A DNA stretch of 64,000 nucleotides from an uncultured Myxococcales bacterium (GTDB lineage: Bacteria; Myxococcota_A; UBA9042; DTJE01), in the NCBI GenBank assembly GCA_903936705.1, contig CAIZWN010000069.1, forward strand, positions 1 through 64,000. The letters run 5' to 3'. A model generated the notes under the pieces. That model saw only the letters and a program-made list of their open reading frames with translations, made no database searches and had not been told where the DNA came from. Position 1 is the first letter of the stretch. Each line of letters begins with the position of its first letter. Positions 16,885-25,045 of this stretch are shown piece after piece. A program made the translations under genes and the position numbers.

Positions 16885-18009
16885 CTACAGGCAACCCACG
16901 GGACGAAAATCCGCGTCGATGGCACCGTACGATTGAACGAAAATGTCCGTGCCGATCTTGGTCGACGCGGGCATGCAAAGCGGACCATAAAGAGTGTACG
17001 AGCATTGCGGATTGGAGTTATGAAGGCAGTCGTAATCAAGGTCCATCTCGAGTGCAAGGGGATCGACCAGAGCGGGAATATCCTGCCTTCCCAAAGGGGC
17101 ATTTGCGAGCGCGGATGTGGGGTCGCGGAAGTACTGGGTTTGTCCTCGCGGCGCGCCCTTGTCGGTCTCGTCGCTGAGGTCGAACGGGGCGTGTGCTCCG
17201 GCAAGGTCGTGGGAATCTCGCCAGAATGTGCCAGTCGGCGCATCCGCGATGTCGTATTGCCCATTGGATTGCAGCGCACCCTTGTGCTGGTTGGCCGCCA
17301 GCAGCGCAGCGTGCAGTGTCTGGTCCTGCGACATTATCATCCGGTTGTATTCGCCGCCGCCGCAACTCCCAGGATCGGTCGAGGTCGCATTCTGCCCGCC
17401 CACAATCCGGTAGATTTCGACGACGTGCCATAGCATCGAGCTGCCATCGATACCGATCCTGCTGCCTTGCAGCCGGGCCGAGAGGGTCAGAAAGACAGCC
17501 CGCGACGATGGATCAAGCCCGTTCCATACATCGCAGACATTCGACACGTTGTTCCCGGAAAGGCCATTCGACTGTGGCGTCGTGGCTGACGCCTTCAGGA
17601 AGGCGAAGTAGGTGCCAAGCAGACGGTTGCGATTCGAGTCGAGCGTGTCGGCCCATGCGGCAGTGACGTCGGCGTTACCAGCCTCCGGGTCTTCGGTATC
17701 GGGAAACAGTTCGTCCAAAGCGTCGTTTGCAACGTCGTTGCCGGCATCTAATTGCAAATCGAATGCCGCGTCGTCGCCGGTGTCGAGCAGCGTATCGTCA
17801 CCAACTTCCACGCCGGCATCATCAAACGCTTCGACGGCCGCATCGGCATTAGCGTCGTTTGCCGGCGAATCGACGCTGACTACGTCCGCCACAGCATCGA
17901 TTCCAGTGTCGAATAGGGCGTCAGGAATTGCTTCATCGGGGCTGCCTCGCGAAGCAGCCGAGTTGCACGCAGACGCAGCAAGCAACGTAATAAACAGCAG
18001 ATTTCGCAT
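16885..18009 (-). CDS. Lipoprotein of unknown function with an Asp-rich linker
   Basis: 374 residues. A short signal ends in ASAC (Cys15). Residues of about 20-115 are an Asp/Ala/Val-rich, acidic low-complexity linker of the style seen behind lipobox cysteines in Myxococcota. The globular part (about 120-374) has scattered cysteines, Trp-rich segments and a Cys two residues before the end; I do not recognise it. It has its own promoter candidate (18037-18065). It probably sits in the outer membrane facing either the periplasm or the surface. Confidence 0.75.
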   Translation of the reverse strand: MRNLLFITLLAASACNSAASRGSPDEAIPDALFDTGIDAVADVVSVDSPANDANADAAVEAFDDAGVEVGDDTLLDTGDDAAFDLQLDAGNDVANDALDELFPDTEDPEAGNADVTAAWADTLDSNRNRLLGTYFAFLKASATTPQSNGLSGNNVSNVCDVWNGLDPSSRAVFLTLSARLQGSRIGIDGSSMLWHVVEIYRIVGGQNATSTDPGSCGGGEYNRMIMSQDQTLHAALLAANQHKGALQSNGQYDIADAPTGTFWRDSHDLAGAHAPFDLSDETDKGAPRGQTQYFRDPTSALANAPLGRQDIPALVDPLALEMDLDYDCLHNSNPQCSYTLYGPLCMPASTKIGTDIFVQSYGAIDADFRPVGCL

Positions 18010-18036
18010 TAGCTTCTCAAGCCGAATCGAGCCGCG

Positions 18037-18065
18037 ATTGTAAGTTATCGCACTGTGGCAGTCGA
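18037..18065 (-). promoter_or_regulatory. Predicted promoter for the 16885-18009 lipoprotein
   Basis: Minus strand: TCGACT, 17-base spacer, TACAAT, 28 bases before the start codon. The same TCGAC-type -35 appears at lysC. Confidence 0.45.
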
Positions 18066-18119
18066 GAATCTTCGGCCGAAAATGGTGGAACTGGTGGACG
18101 ATACCTTTCCCCAGAGAAC

Positions 18120-19118
18120 CTACCGCACGTGCAGTTCGATTACGTCGCCGTCCTCGACCGGGTAGTCACGTGCAACGCGCTGCCCGTCGTACTTGCCTGG
18201 ACCCCATACCCTTGCGAAGTCGAACCGCTCGCGAAAGTCCTTGTGGACACGCTCGGCGAAATCCAGGACCGTTCCTCCGGTCGGCACCAGGAAAGGCGCG
18301 TCGCGGTCGGCCTCCTTCCCGGGTTGCTTGCAGTAGATGCGCACGACCCCGAACAGGTCGAAGCACGCTCGGGCGAAGGCCTTCAGCGAAACCGGATCGG
18401 ACGTCGAGATCGGCACTATTGGCAACCGGCCCGCGAGGGCATCGGCCAGGAACTCCATCGCGATTGATGCGTCGGGATGGTCGGCATGCGTCGCGACAAT
18501 AAAGCCGGGCATCGTAGTCCTCCCGGCCTGCGAAACCGTGCTGTGGACCGTGCCTGGTACGACGTCTATGCGCGCCTCGTCCAGCGCTGCCAATGCCCAT
18601 GAAGGCTGGTCCAGGCATTCCGTCGCGGACAGGTCAATGCAGATCACGGCGGCGTCGGCCTGTCGCAAAAGGGGCATCAGACCCGGGTCCTGGAACTGGG
18701 GATCCAACGACGGTGTGTCCACTATCTGGATGCGGACGTCCTCGAAAGCGATCATGCCTGGGACTGGCTTGCGGGTCGTGAAAGGATATTCGGTCACCTC
18801 CACAGGCGCGTTCGACATTGCGCCCAGCAGCGCCGATTTGCCGGCGTTGGGCGCACCCAGGAGGACCACTTGGCCCGCTCCCTCCTTCTTGATGCCGGGT
18901 TCCGATGAATGGCGCGCCGGCCCGCCCGTCTTTGTTTCGCCCTCGCGGCGCAGTTTGGCAAGCCGGGTCTTCAGGTCGGCGAACATCTTCTCGGTGTGCT
19001 TGTGCTTTGGCAGCTCGCGAATCATCTCTTCGAGCGCATCGACCTTTTCGTCATGAGTAGCTGCGGCCTTGAACCTTTCCTCGGCCATCAGGTATTGCTG
19101 GGTCAGGTTGGCGGGCAT
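18120..19118 (-). CDS. DRG/Obg-like GTPase with C-terminal TGS domain
   Basis: 332 residues from the ATG at 19116-19118, preceded by GGAGGT. Residues of about 5-75 are a charged helical region. The G domain has P-loop GAPNAGKS, the G2 segment [14 protein letters not shown] and G3 DTPS, the order and spacing of the DRG/Obg group. The guanine-specificity motif normally NKXD reads THAD ([10 protein letters not shown]), which may alter nucleotide preference. The last 65 residues form a TGS domain ([24 protein letters not shown]), as in DRG proteins of archaea and eukaryotes. A ribosome-associated role is likely by family. It is transcribed divergently from lysC. Confidence 0.82.
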   Translation of the reverse strand: MPANLTQQYLMAEERFKAAATHDEKVDALEEMIRELPKHKHTEKMFADLKTRLAKLRREGETKTGGPARHSSEPGIKKEGAGQVVLLGAPNAGKSALLGAMSNAPVEVTEYPFTTRKPVPGMIAFEDVRIQIVDTPSLDPQFQDPGLMPLLRQADAAVICIDLSATECLDQPSWALAALDEARIDVVPGTVHSTVSQAGRTTMPGFIVATHADHPDASIAMEFLADALAGRLPIVPISTSDPVSLKAFARACFDLFGVVRIYCKQPGKEADRDAPFLVPTGGTVLDFAERVHKDFRERFDFARVWGPGKYDGQRVARDYPVEDGDVIELHVR

Positions 19119-19145
19119 CAATGACCTCCGTCGGCTATGCGCCGA

Positions 19146-19175
19146 ATCATCGGCTTGCCGCCGCGCAAACGTCAA
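19146..19175 (-). promoter_or_regulatory. Possible promoter for the TGS GTPase
   Basis: Minus strand: TTGACG, 18-base spacer, GATGAT, 28 bases before the ATG. It lies in the divergent 131-base region shared with lysC. Confidence 0.35.
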
Positions 19176-19198
19176 GACGCCCGGCGCATTCGCCGCCA

Positions 19199-19227
19199 TC
19201 GACGCGGCGGGTCGGTCGGGCTAGAAT
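19199..19227 (+). promoter_or_regulatory. Predicted lysC promoter
   Basis: TCGACG, 17-base spacer, TAGAAT. The transcript would start about 16 bases before the ATG at 19250, leaving room only for the GGGGAGG binding site, so no long lysine riboswitch leader is present. Confidence 0.45.
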
Positions 19228-19249
19228 CCGGCCCCGGGGAGGTTCCTTC

Positions 19250-20443
19250 ATGGCCATCCAGGTGCTGAAGTTCGGGGGCTCGTCCGTTGCAGACGTCGAA
19301 CACGTGCGTCTGGTCGCTCAGCGAGTGGTTTCCCGTCGGAACGAGGGCTTCGATCTGGTCGTCGTGGTGTCCGCGATGGGCAGTACAACCGACGAGTTGC
19401 TGGCGCTGGCCCAGCAGATCAACCCGGTTCCATCCACGCGGGAACTGGACATGCTGCTGACCGTTGGCGAGCGCACGACAACTGCGCTGCTGGCGATGGC
19501 CATCCAGAAACTTGGCGTCGATGCCGTCTCGCTGACAGGCTCACAGTGCGGGATCATGACTAACGCCTCCCACTCGCACGCTCGCATAATCGAGATACGT
19601 CCGTTTCGCGTTTGGGACGAGCTTGAGGCGGGCCGCGTCGTGGTGGTTGCCGGCTATCAAGGCACGTCGTACAAGCGCGAGATCACGACGCTTGGGCGCG
19701 GCGGGTCCGACACGACCGCGGTTGCCCTTGCGGCAGCTCTGGATGCCGAGCGATGCGAAATCTACTCGGACATCGAGGCGGTCTACACCGCCGACCCGAA
19801 GGTAGTGCTGGATGCCAGGCGTTTGTCCGAGGTGACCTACCAGCAGATGCTGGACTTGTCGCGTCATGGGGCAAAGGTGCTGAATGCCGACGCGGTAGAG
19901 TTTGCCAGGCGATCCGGGATCGCTTTATACACGCGCTCGACCTTCCGGCCCGACCTGCCCGGATCTGTGATTCGCGCCAATCCTCCCGTTGAGGCCAGGC
20001 CTGCCGTGGGAGTCGCTGGCCGGAAGGGGGTTGTGGGAGTAGAGCTGTCCTCGTCCGACGGTGGCGCGCTAACCGCTGCGCTGGACTTTCTTGGGCATGC
20101 CGGCCTTGTTCCTGACTTCGTCATGGCGGCTCCATCGGGCGGGGTTTGGCTGCTGTTCAGCGAGGCCGCAAACGTCGGCCTTGCGGGGACACTGTCTGAC
20201 GTCCTGTCGGGCATGACGGCCAGGGTCACGTCTGGCCTGGGGTTGGTGACGGTGCTGGGGGATCTGGCGGCCCACGAGGATCTGCGTGGCCGACTGTTGC
20301 CGTGCGTCAGGGGGTTGTCGCAGGCTGCTGGCATGATGGTGTCGCCTACCGCGGTGACCGTTGTCATGCCGGAGGCGCTGGTCGATCATGCCATGCGGGC
20401 GCTTCACCAGGCATGCATCGGGTCCTTTGCAGGGGTCGAGTGA
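19250..20443 (+). CDS. lysC: Aspartate kinase
   Basis: 397 residues from the ATG at 19250, with GGGGAGG eight bases upstream. It phosphorylates aspartate, the first step to lysine, threonine, methionine and diaminopimelate. The kinase domain begins [15 protein letters not shown] and contains [38 protein letters not shown] and [16 protein letters not shown]. The last 130 residues are a pair of ACT-type regulatory domains, so allosteric feedback by lysine or threonine is expected. Length matches monofunctional enzymes. It precedes ssb by 88 bases on the same strand. Confidence 0.93.
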   Translation: MAIQVLKFGGSSVADVEHVRLVAQRVVSRRNEGFDLVVVVSAMGSTTDELLALAQQINPVPSTRELDMLLTVGERTTTALLAMAIQKLGVDAVSLTGSQCGIMTNASHSHARIIEIRPFRVWDELEAGRVVVVAGYQGTSYKREITTLGRGGSDTTAVALAAALDAERCEIYSDIEAVYTADPKVVLDARRLSEVTYQQMLDLSRHGAKVLNADAVEFARRSGIALYTRSTFRPDLPGSVIRANPPVEARPAVGVAGRKGVVGVELSSSDGGALTAALDFLGHAGLVPDFVMAAPSGGVWLLFSEAANVGLAGTLSDVLSGMTARVTSGLGLVTVLGDLAAHEDLRGRLLPCVRGLSQAAGMMVSPTAVTVVMPEALVDHAMRALHQACIGSFAGVE

Positions 20444-20531
20444 AACGATCCTGGGAAATTCGCGATTCTTCCTCTGTGTGGCCGGAGGATCGGCCGCCAT
20501 GGGGCAGTTGGAAATCTACTCGGAGGTATTC

Positions 20532-21032
20532 ATGGCGTCGCTTAACAAGGTGCTGATCCTGGGAAACCTGGGCAACGATCCGGAAATGAAGATGCTGCCT
20601 AGCGGTCAGGCCGTGGTGCGCTTCAACCTGGCTACGAACGAATCGTGGTTCGACAAGACTGCCGGAACCCGCCACGAGCGGACCGAATGGCACCGAATCG
20701 TAGTCTTCGGGCGGCTTGCCGAGCAGTGCAACCAGTACCTCAGGAAGGGTCGCACGGCCTTTGTCGAGGGTCGTTTGCAGACGTCAAGCTGGGAGGACAA
20801 ACAAAACGGCCAGAAGCGCTTCATGACCGAGATCATCGCCAACACCGTCGAATTCATCGGCGGCCAGGGGCAGGGCCATGGCCAGGACGGTGGTGGCGGC
20901 GGCGGCGGCGGCGGTGGTGGTGGCGGTGGCGGTGGCGGTGGCGGCCGTGATTTCGACGCTCCGATGGCCGAGCCGATGGGTCGAGACAATCCTCCTCCCG
21001 CCGCCATCAGTGACGACGACGTTCCGTTCTGA
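20532..21032 (+). CDS. ssb: Single-stranded DNA-binding protein with a 19-glycine linker
   Basis: 166 residues from the ATG at 20532 (GGAGGT upstream). Residues 1-110 are the OB fold (KVLILGNLGNDPEMKML, RTEWHRIVVFGRLAEQ, FVEGRLQTSSW). The linker contains an uninterrupted run of 19 glycines (bases 20889-20945, all GGC or GGT). The tail ends in the conserved acidic tip SDDDVPF, which recruits replication and repair partners. The last 84 coding bases and 61 bases beyond the stop are repeated 3.9 kb downstream at 24885-25029. The linker glycine run is coded by a simple GGN repeat prone to slippage. Confidence 0.95.
   Translation: MASLNKVLILGNLGNDPEMKMLPSGQAVVRFNLATNESWFDKTAGTRHERTEWHRIVVFGRLAEQCNQYLRKGRTAFVEGRLQTSSWEDKQNGQKRFMTEIIANTVEFIGGQGQGHGQDGGGGGGGGGGGGGGGGGGGRDFDAPMAEPMGRDNPPPAAISDDDVPF
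20889..20945 (+). repeat. GGN simple-sequence repeat coding 19 glycines in ssb
   Basis: Nineteen successive GGC/GGT codons. The ssb remnant at 24.9 kb has only five glycines at the same place, showing that the tract length has changed since the duplication. Confidence 0.95.
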
Positions 21033-21093
21033 TCGGCAGTTCGAATTGGGACTACAGTCGCGCGAGTGGTCTGCGGTGCATTTGCGGCACACC
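20949..21093. repeat. Left copy of a 145-bp direct repeat (ssb 3' end and flank)
   Basis: Ungapped match to 24885-25029, with about 14 differences in 145 positions by hand alignment: about 10 in the 81 coding bases and 4 in the 64 bases from the stop codon on. It ends exactly where recognisable SGNH-hydrolase sequence begins. Confidence 0.9.
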
Positions 21094-21407
21094 TGTGGCT
21101 GGTCCTGTCGAGACAAGAAACGAAGGCGAAGTATCCGAAACTCAAACGGGTCGATCTGCTGACGATGCCGCGTGCGCCGGGCAACCAGACCTGCTTCGAG
21201 GGCAGCAGCACCCAGGTCGTCGTCGAGCGCTTCATCGACGAGGCGATCTCGAACGTGGTCGCTGCGTATCCGGGGTTCGTCTTCGCCGCGCCGAAATTCT
21301 ACGCCCCCAACTGCGACGTCTTCTCCTTCGGCGGCCCGCACTTCAGCACCGAAGGCCTGGACGTGATCGCGAAACTGTACAGCGACTGCTACGCGAACGA
21401 GCCCTGA
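21094..21407 (+). pseudogene. 3' fragment of an SGNH/GDSL-hydrolase-like gene
   Basis: The translation from KYPKLKRVDLLTMPRAPGN to the stop looks like the C-terminal third of a secreted SGNH-type hydrolase, ending in SFGGPHFSTEG, where the His would be the catalytic one. The N-terminal two thirds, with the GDS nucleophile, are missing. The open frame begins at a GTG (21066) inside the ssb-derived repeat, with no ribosome binding site. So it is a truncated gene joined to the ssb 3' flank, probably at a recombination junction. The alternative, a real 113-residue protein, is less likely given the leader. Confidence 0.6.
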
Positions 21408-21508
21408 CACCCGGGCGTCACGGCGTCGGCGGTTTCGGCAGGTCCATTCCGCCGTAACGCTTGCAGGAAGCACTTAAACCGCACGCAGACAATCAGAGAA
21501 CGGCACCA

Positions 21509-22723
21509 CTACTCGGTCCTTAGCGCCAGGATCGGATCCAGATGCGATGCGCGACGCGCCGGGTATACGCCAAAAAACACCCCGATCGCTGCCGAGAATG
21601 AAACCGCCAACGACACGGCCCATGAGGTGATCAGGATCGGCAACCCAGGCAGCACCAGCGAAGCTGCAACCTGGGCAAGAAACGCCAGCACCACCCCGAT
21701 TGCCCCCCCTGCAACCGACAATACCACCGACTCGACCAGGAACTGCGCCAGTATGTCACGCGACCTGGCGCCGACTGCCTTGCGGATGCCTATCTCGCGG
21801 GTCCGCTCGCGCACCGATACCAGCATGATGTTCATGATGCCGATGCCACCCACAATCAGCGATATCGCAGCTATTCCAGCCAGGGTGATCGTCAGCACGT
21901 CAAGAATCGTCGAAAGAGTGTCCAGCATCTGCGTCTGGGTGACGACCGTGACGTCCTCGACTCCCCCATGCCGGTCCTTCAGCAGCGCGGTGACCTCGAT
22001 CACCGCCTGGTCCACGTCCTGTTCAGACCTTGCCTGCACCACAATCTCGGTCAGCCCGTCAGAGTTGAACAGTTTCATCGCGGCGGATACCGGAATGAAG
22101 ACCAGATCGTCGAGGTCCAGTCCCAGCGACTGACCGCGGTGCTCCATCACAGCTACCACACGATATGGAGTGCCCATCACCTCGATCCACTGCCCAAGAG
22201 GATTCTGATCCCTGAAAAGTTCCTCCTGCAACAGGGTGCCTATCGCTACGACACGCCGCGCGGCATCAACGTCATCGGCCCCGAAGAACGATCCGATCTG
22301 CGGCTGGAGGTTGCGGACTTGCGGAAACTCCTCGTTGGTTCCAATTACCATCGTGTTCCGGCTGCGGTTTTCGTACTTGATCAAACCCAGTCCGAACACG
22401 ATCGGCGAGACGCCGGTCACCGATGGCAGACGACGACGGATCGCAACGCCGTCCTCGGTAGTCAGCTTGTGGGAATTCTGCGCGCCGATAATTGGACCAC
22501 CGCCGATTCCCTTCGTTTCACGCTTGCCCGGCGTTACCAGCAAAAGGTTCGAACCCAGCGAAGCAAACTTGTCGGCCACGTACGCCTGCACGCCGTGGCC
22601 CAGCGACACAAGGGATATCACGGCAAATACGCCAATGATGATCCCCAGCATGGTCAGTCCGGTTCGCAGCTTGTTGTGCGCCAGCGTATCCAGAGCCACT
22701 CGCACCGACTCGAAGAGGTTCAT
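21509..22723 (-). CDS. MacB-type ABC transporter permease
   Basis: 404 residues. An N-terminal helix (about 20-42, LTMLGIIIGVFAVISLVSLG) is followed by a large periplasmic MacB_PCD domain to about 280 and then three helices at about 283-305, 335-360 and 368-392 (FtsX fold). The ending YPARRASHLDPILALRTE is typical of MacB/LolC-like permeases. Such complexes use ATP in the cytoplasm to drive export of substrates (peptides, lipoproteins, macrolides) already in the periplasm, with a TolC partner. Its start overlaps the ATPase stop by four bases (ATGA). No TolC gene is present in the window. The operon lies inside the segment bracketed by ssb repeats. Confidence 0.88.
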   Translation of the reverse strand: MNLFESVRVALDTLAHNKLRTGLTMLGIIIGVFAVISLVSLGHGVQAYVADKFASLGSNLLLVTPGKRETKGIGGGPIIGAQNSHKLTTEDGVAIRRRLPSVTGVSPIVFGLGLIKYENRSRNTMVIGTNEEFPQVRNLQPQIGSFFGADDVDAARRVVAIGTLLQEELFRDQNPLGQWIEVMGTPYRVVAVMEHRGQSLGLDLDDLVFIPVSAAMKLFNSDGLTEIVVQARSEQDVDQAVIEVTALLKDRHGGVEDVTVVTQTQMLDTLSTILDVLTITLAGIAAISLIVGGIGIMNIMLVSVRERTREIGIRKAVGARSRDILAQFLVESVVLSVAGGAIGVVLAFLAQVAASLVLPGLPILITSWAVSLAVSFSAAIGVFFGVYPARRASHLDPILALRTE

Positions 22724-23484
22724 CTTCCCCCCCCGTCGCCGATGCCGATCCTGGAAGAATCCCGCATCACTTGACCGTCAAGGATTTCCAGGACCCGATC
22801 GCACTTGTCCGCCACGCGAGGGTCGTGCGTGACAAGAATGACGCTGACGCCGCGCTCGTTGTTCAGGCGCCTGAACAGCCCAAGGATCTCGGTCCCGGAT
22901 CTGCTGTCCAGATTACCGGTCGGCTCGTCGGCAAGAATCAGCCTGGGGTTGTTGACCAGCGCTCGCGCGATAGCCACGCGCTGGTTCTCGCCGCCTGACA
23001 TCTGGTTCGGTCGGTGGTCCAGGCGGTGTCCAAGGCCAACCGACTCAAGAAGGGCTCGCGACCGGTGGCGGCGGTCCCTGCGCGACACCCCCGCATAAAT
23101 GAGCGGCAGTTCGACATTCTCGCTGGCTGTCGATCGCTGCAGAAGGTGGAACGACTGGAACACGAACCCGATTGTGCGGCAGCGAACGGCCGACAGGGCA
23201 TCATCGTTCAGCCGGGTGACGTCCTTTCCCTCCAGCAGGTAGGTGCCGGAAGTGGGCCTGTCCAGGCATCCAAGGATCGCCATCAAAGTGCTCTTGCCCG
23301 AACCGGACGGTCCGATGATCGCCAGCATCTCGCCGTGGGCAATGGCCACGTCGGCCCCAGCAAGGGCCACGGTCTCCACACCGCCGGACGCGAATACCCT
23401 TCGTAATCCGTGACCTTCGATCAGGAGGCCTCCAGCCTCCGAGGCGACAAGTGCCTGTCCGGGGGGTACTAAAACATCGCTCAT
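22720..23484 (-). CDS. MacB/LolD-type ABC transporter ATPase
   Basis: 254 residues. Walker A IGPSGSGKST, Q-loop FVFQSFHLL, signature MSGGENQRVAIARAL, Walker B RLILADEPTGNLD and switch His in ILVTHDPRV are all intact. Compared with the usual family length (about 225) it has a 25-residue N-terminal extension. It overlaps both neighbours by four bases, so the three exporter genes are translated in step. Confidence 0.92.
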   Translation of the reverse strand: MSDVLVPPGQALVASEAGGLLIEGHGLRRVFASGGVETVALAGADVAIAHGEMLAIIGPSGSGKSTLMAILGCLDRPTSGTYLLEGKDVTRLNDDALSAVRCRTIGFVFQSFHLLQRSTASENVELPLIYAGVSRRDRRHRSRALLESVGLGHRLDHRPNQMSGGENQRVAIARALVNNPRLILADEPTGNLDSRSGTEILGLFRRLNNERGVSVILVTHDPRVADKCDRVLEILDGQVMRDSSRIGIGDGGGR

Positions 23485-24719
23485 GGCGTGGCGACCTCGC
23501 TGACCTGCACCTTCTGGCCATCCTTCAGCGAGGTGATTCCGCGCGGGACCGCCAGAATGTCACCTTCCGCAAGTCCCGAACCCACCACCGTCGATTCCCA
23601 CGTGGATGCCTCGACTTCGATGGGCGTCGCATGTGCCACGCCATCGATAACCCGCCATACGACCTTCTTACCCCCTCGAGTCATCACCGCCGTCGTCGGT
23701 ACCGTCAGCACGTTTTCCTTGCGGGCCACCAGAACCTCTACCTGGACCGACATGCCGGCCAGCACCTGGCCCAGCGCGTCGTCCGGCAGTCTTACCCTGA
23801 TTCGGGCCGTGCGATTCTGGTCCAGCGCACGCGATATGAACGGATAGACCTCATCGACAGTCCCGGTAAAGACCCTTTTCCCCAGTGCGTCGATGGTCAA
23901 TTGTGCATCCATGCCAGCACGAACTCGCCCGTAATCCCGCTCGTCGAGATCGACCTCGACTGCCATCCGCGACTGGTCGGCGATATCGACGAGTCCTGAG
24001 GCCCCGCCGACACCACCTCCCATCAGTGACGCGGCCGCAGATGCCCCAGCGAACGGCGCGCCCGACCTGCCAGAACCCGTTCCTTTCCCGCCACCCAGCC
24101 CCATCGGAGACGCGATCTGGCCAACCTCGGCATCAACATCCAGTACGTCGCCGTCGAACGGGGCTCGCACCACCGTATGCCGCAACGCTGACCTCGCCAC
24201 ATCAAACTGCACGCGAGCCTGCTGCAAGGCCGCCCGCGATGCGACGACATCCAGCTTTGCCAGGCTATGCGCCGATGCTGCGTTGTCCCGCTGCACGGCT
24301 GGCAGGCTGCCTTCCCTGGTCAGACGTTCGGCCCGGTCGGCATCCCGCGCAACCTGATCAGCCCGCGTTTCGGCCTGCTGGATCCTGGCTTCCATGACAG
24401 GCAGGGTTGCCTCGATGACCCTCATCTGGTCCAGGATCTCGGCGCCGTCCAGAACCACCAACGGATCGCCAGCCTTCACCCGATCGCCCCGATGAACCTT
24501 GACCTCCAGTATTCGCGCAGCCAGTTCGGGCTGTACCCACAATCGGCGCGCTGGATCCACCACCCCGGTAGTCGTTCCTGCAACCGAATCAAGGAAGGTT
24601 GTCCGCGCCACACGCAGCCAAGGGACCTCAAGTGGCTTGGGCCGCGTGAACCACCATCCGACGGTTCCAGCCAGTCCCAGCAGGATCAGCACCGCGAAAA
24701 CAAGGGCTGCACGACGCAC
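23481..24719 (-). CDS. MacA-type periplasmic adaptor (membrane fusion protein)
   Basis: 412 residues, GTG start with GGGAG upstream. An N-terminal helix (5-24) anchors it in the inner membrane. It has the lipoyl-like half motifs (LEVKVHRGDRVKAGDPLVVLD and VRAPFDGDVLDVDAEVGQIA) separated by a coiled-coil hairpin (about 100-180), then a beta-barrel domain and a membrane-proximal domain. A Gly/Ser/Ala-rich insertion at about 212-245 is unusual for MacA. It links the MacB pair to an outer-membrane channel. It is the first gene of the exporter operon, with a promoter candidate at 24775-24803. Confidence 0.88.
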   Translation of the reverse strand: MRRAALVFAVLILLGLAGTVGWWFTRPKPLEVPWLRVARTTFLDSVAGTTTGVVDPARRLWVQPELAARILEVKVHRGDRVKAGDPLVVLDGAEILDQMRVIEATLPVMEARIQQAETRADQVARDADRAERLTREGSLPAVQRDNAASAHSLAKLDVVASRAALQQARVQFDVARSALRHTVVRAPFDGDVLDVDAEVGQIASPMGLGGGKGTGSGRSGAPFAGASAAASLMGGGVGGASGLVDIADQSRMAVEVDLDERDYGRVRAGMDAQLTIDALGKRVFTGTVDEVYPFISRALDQNRTARIRVRLPDDALGQVLAGMSVQVEVLVARKENVLTVPTTAVMTRGGKKVVWRVIDGVAHATPIEVEASTWESTVVGSGLAEGDILAVPRGITSLKDGQKVQVSEVATP

Positions 24720-24774
24720 GAAAGGTCTCCCGGTTCAATCACGACAACCGCCACCAGGCGGGCAGTCTTCACGC

Positions 24775-24803
24775 ATTGTGCAATTGTGGCCGGCAACTGG
24801 CAA
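24775..24803 (-). promoter_or_regulatory. Predicted promoter of the MacA/MacB-type operon
   Basis: Minus strand: TTGCCA, 17-base spacer, CACAAT, about 55 bases before the GTG start. It lies just inside the right end of the bracketed segment. Confidence 0.4.
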
Positions 24804-24827
24804 TCATGAGGCACCAAAGGCTCATCT

Positions 24828-24968
24828 GGCGTGCAGGGCCATTGTCATTGCAAGGGTCAGGACGTAGGCGGCGGTGGCGGGCGGGATTTCGACGTTTCGC
24901 TGGCCGAGCCGATGGGTCGAGACAATCCTCCTTCTGTCGCCTTTGGTGACGACGATGTTCCGTTCTGA
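24828..24968 (+). pseudogene. ssb 3' remnant (C-terminal tail only)
   Basis: In frame to a TGA at 24966-24968 the bases code for a QGH...GQD segment, a short glycine run, RDFDVSLAEPMGRDNPP and the intact acidic tip GDDDVPF, i.e. the tail of SSB without its OB fold. No start codon or ribosome binding site precedes it. The tail has kept its frame and tip residues, so the duplication is not very old or the fragment came from an active divergent ssb. It fills most of the 326-base gap between the exporter and the permease gene. Confidence 0.85.
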
Positions 24969-25029
24969 TCGGCAGTTCGAATTGGGACTACAGTCGCGCC
25001 AGTGATCTGCGGTACATTTGCGGCGCACC
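24885..25029. repeat. Right copy of the 145-bp direct repeat
   Basis: Partner of 20949-21093. It runs from the GATTTCGAC codons of the ssb tail through the stop to 16 bases before the permease ATG, so it carries whatever promoter or leader the permease uses. No gaps are needed in the alignment. Confidence 0.9.
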
Positions 25030-25045
25030 ACTTCGAGGCTTTTTC

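Noticed and set aside
19200-19250. Lysine riboswitch in front of lysC
   Set aside because: Only about 50 bases separate the predicted promoter from the ATG and no leader structure fits; too short for an L box.
21066-21407. Reading 21066-21407 as an intact 113-residue gene
   Set aside because: The first 10-15 codons come from the ssb-derived repeat, there is no ribosome binding site, and the rest looks like only the C-terminal part of a larger hydrolase.
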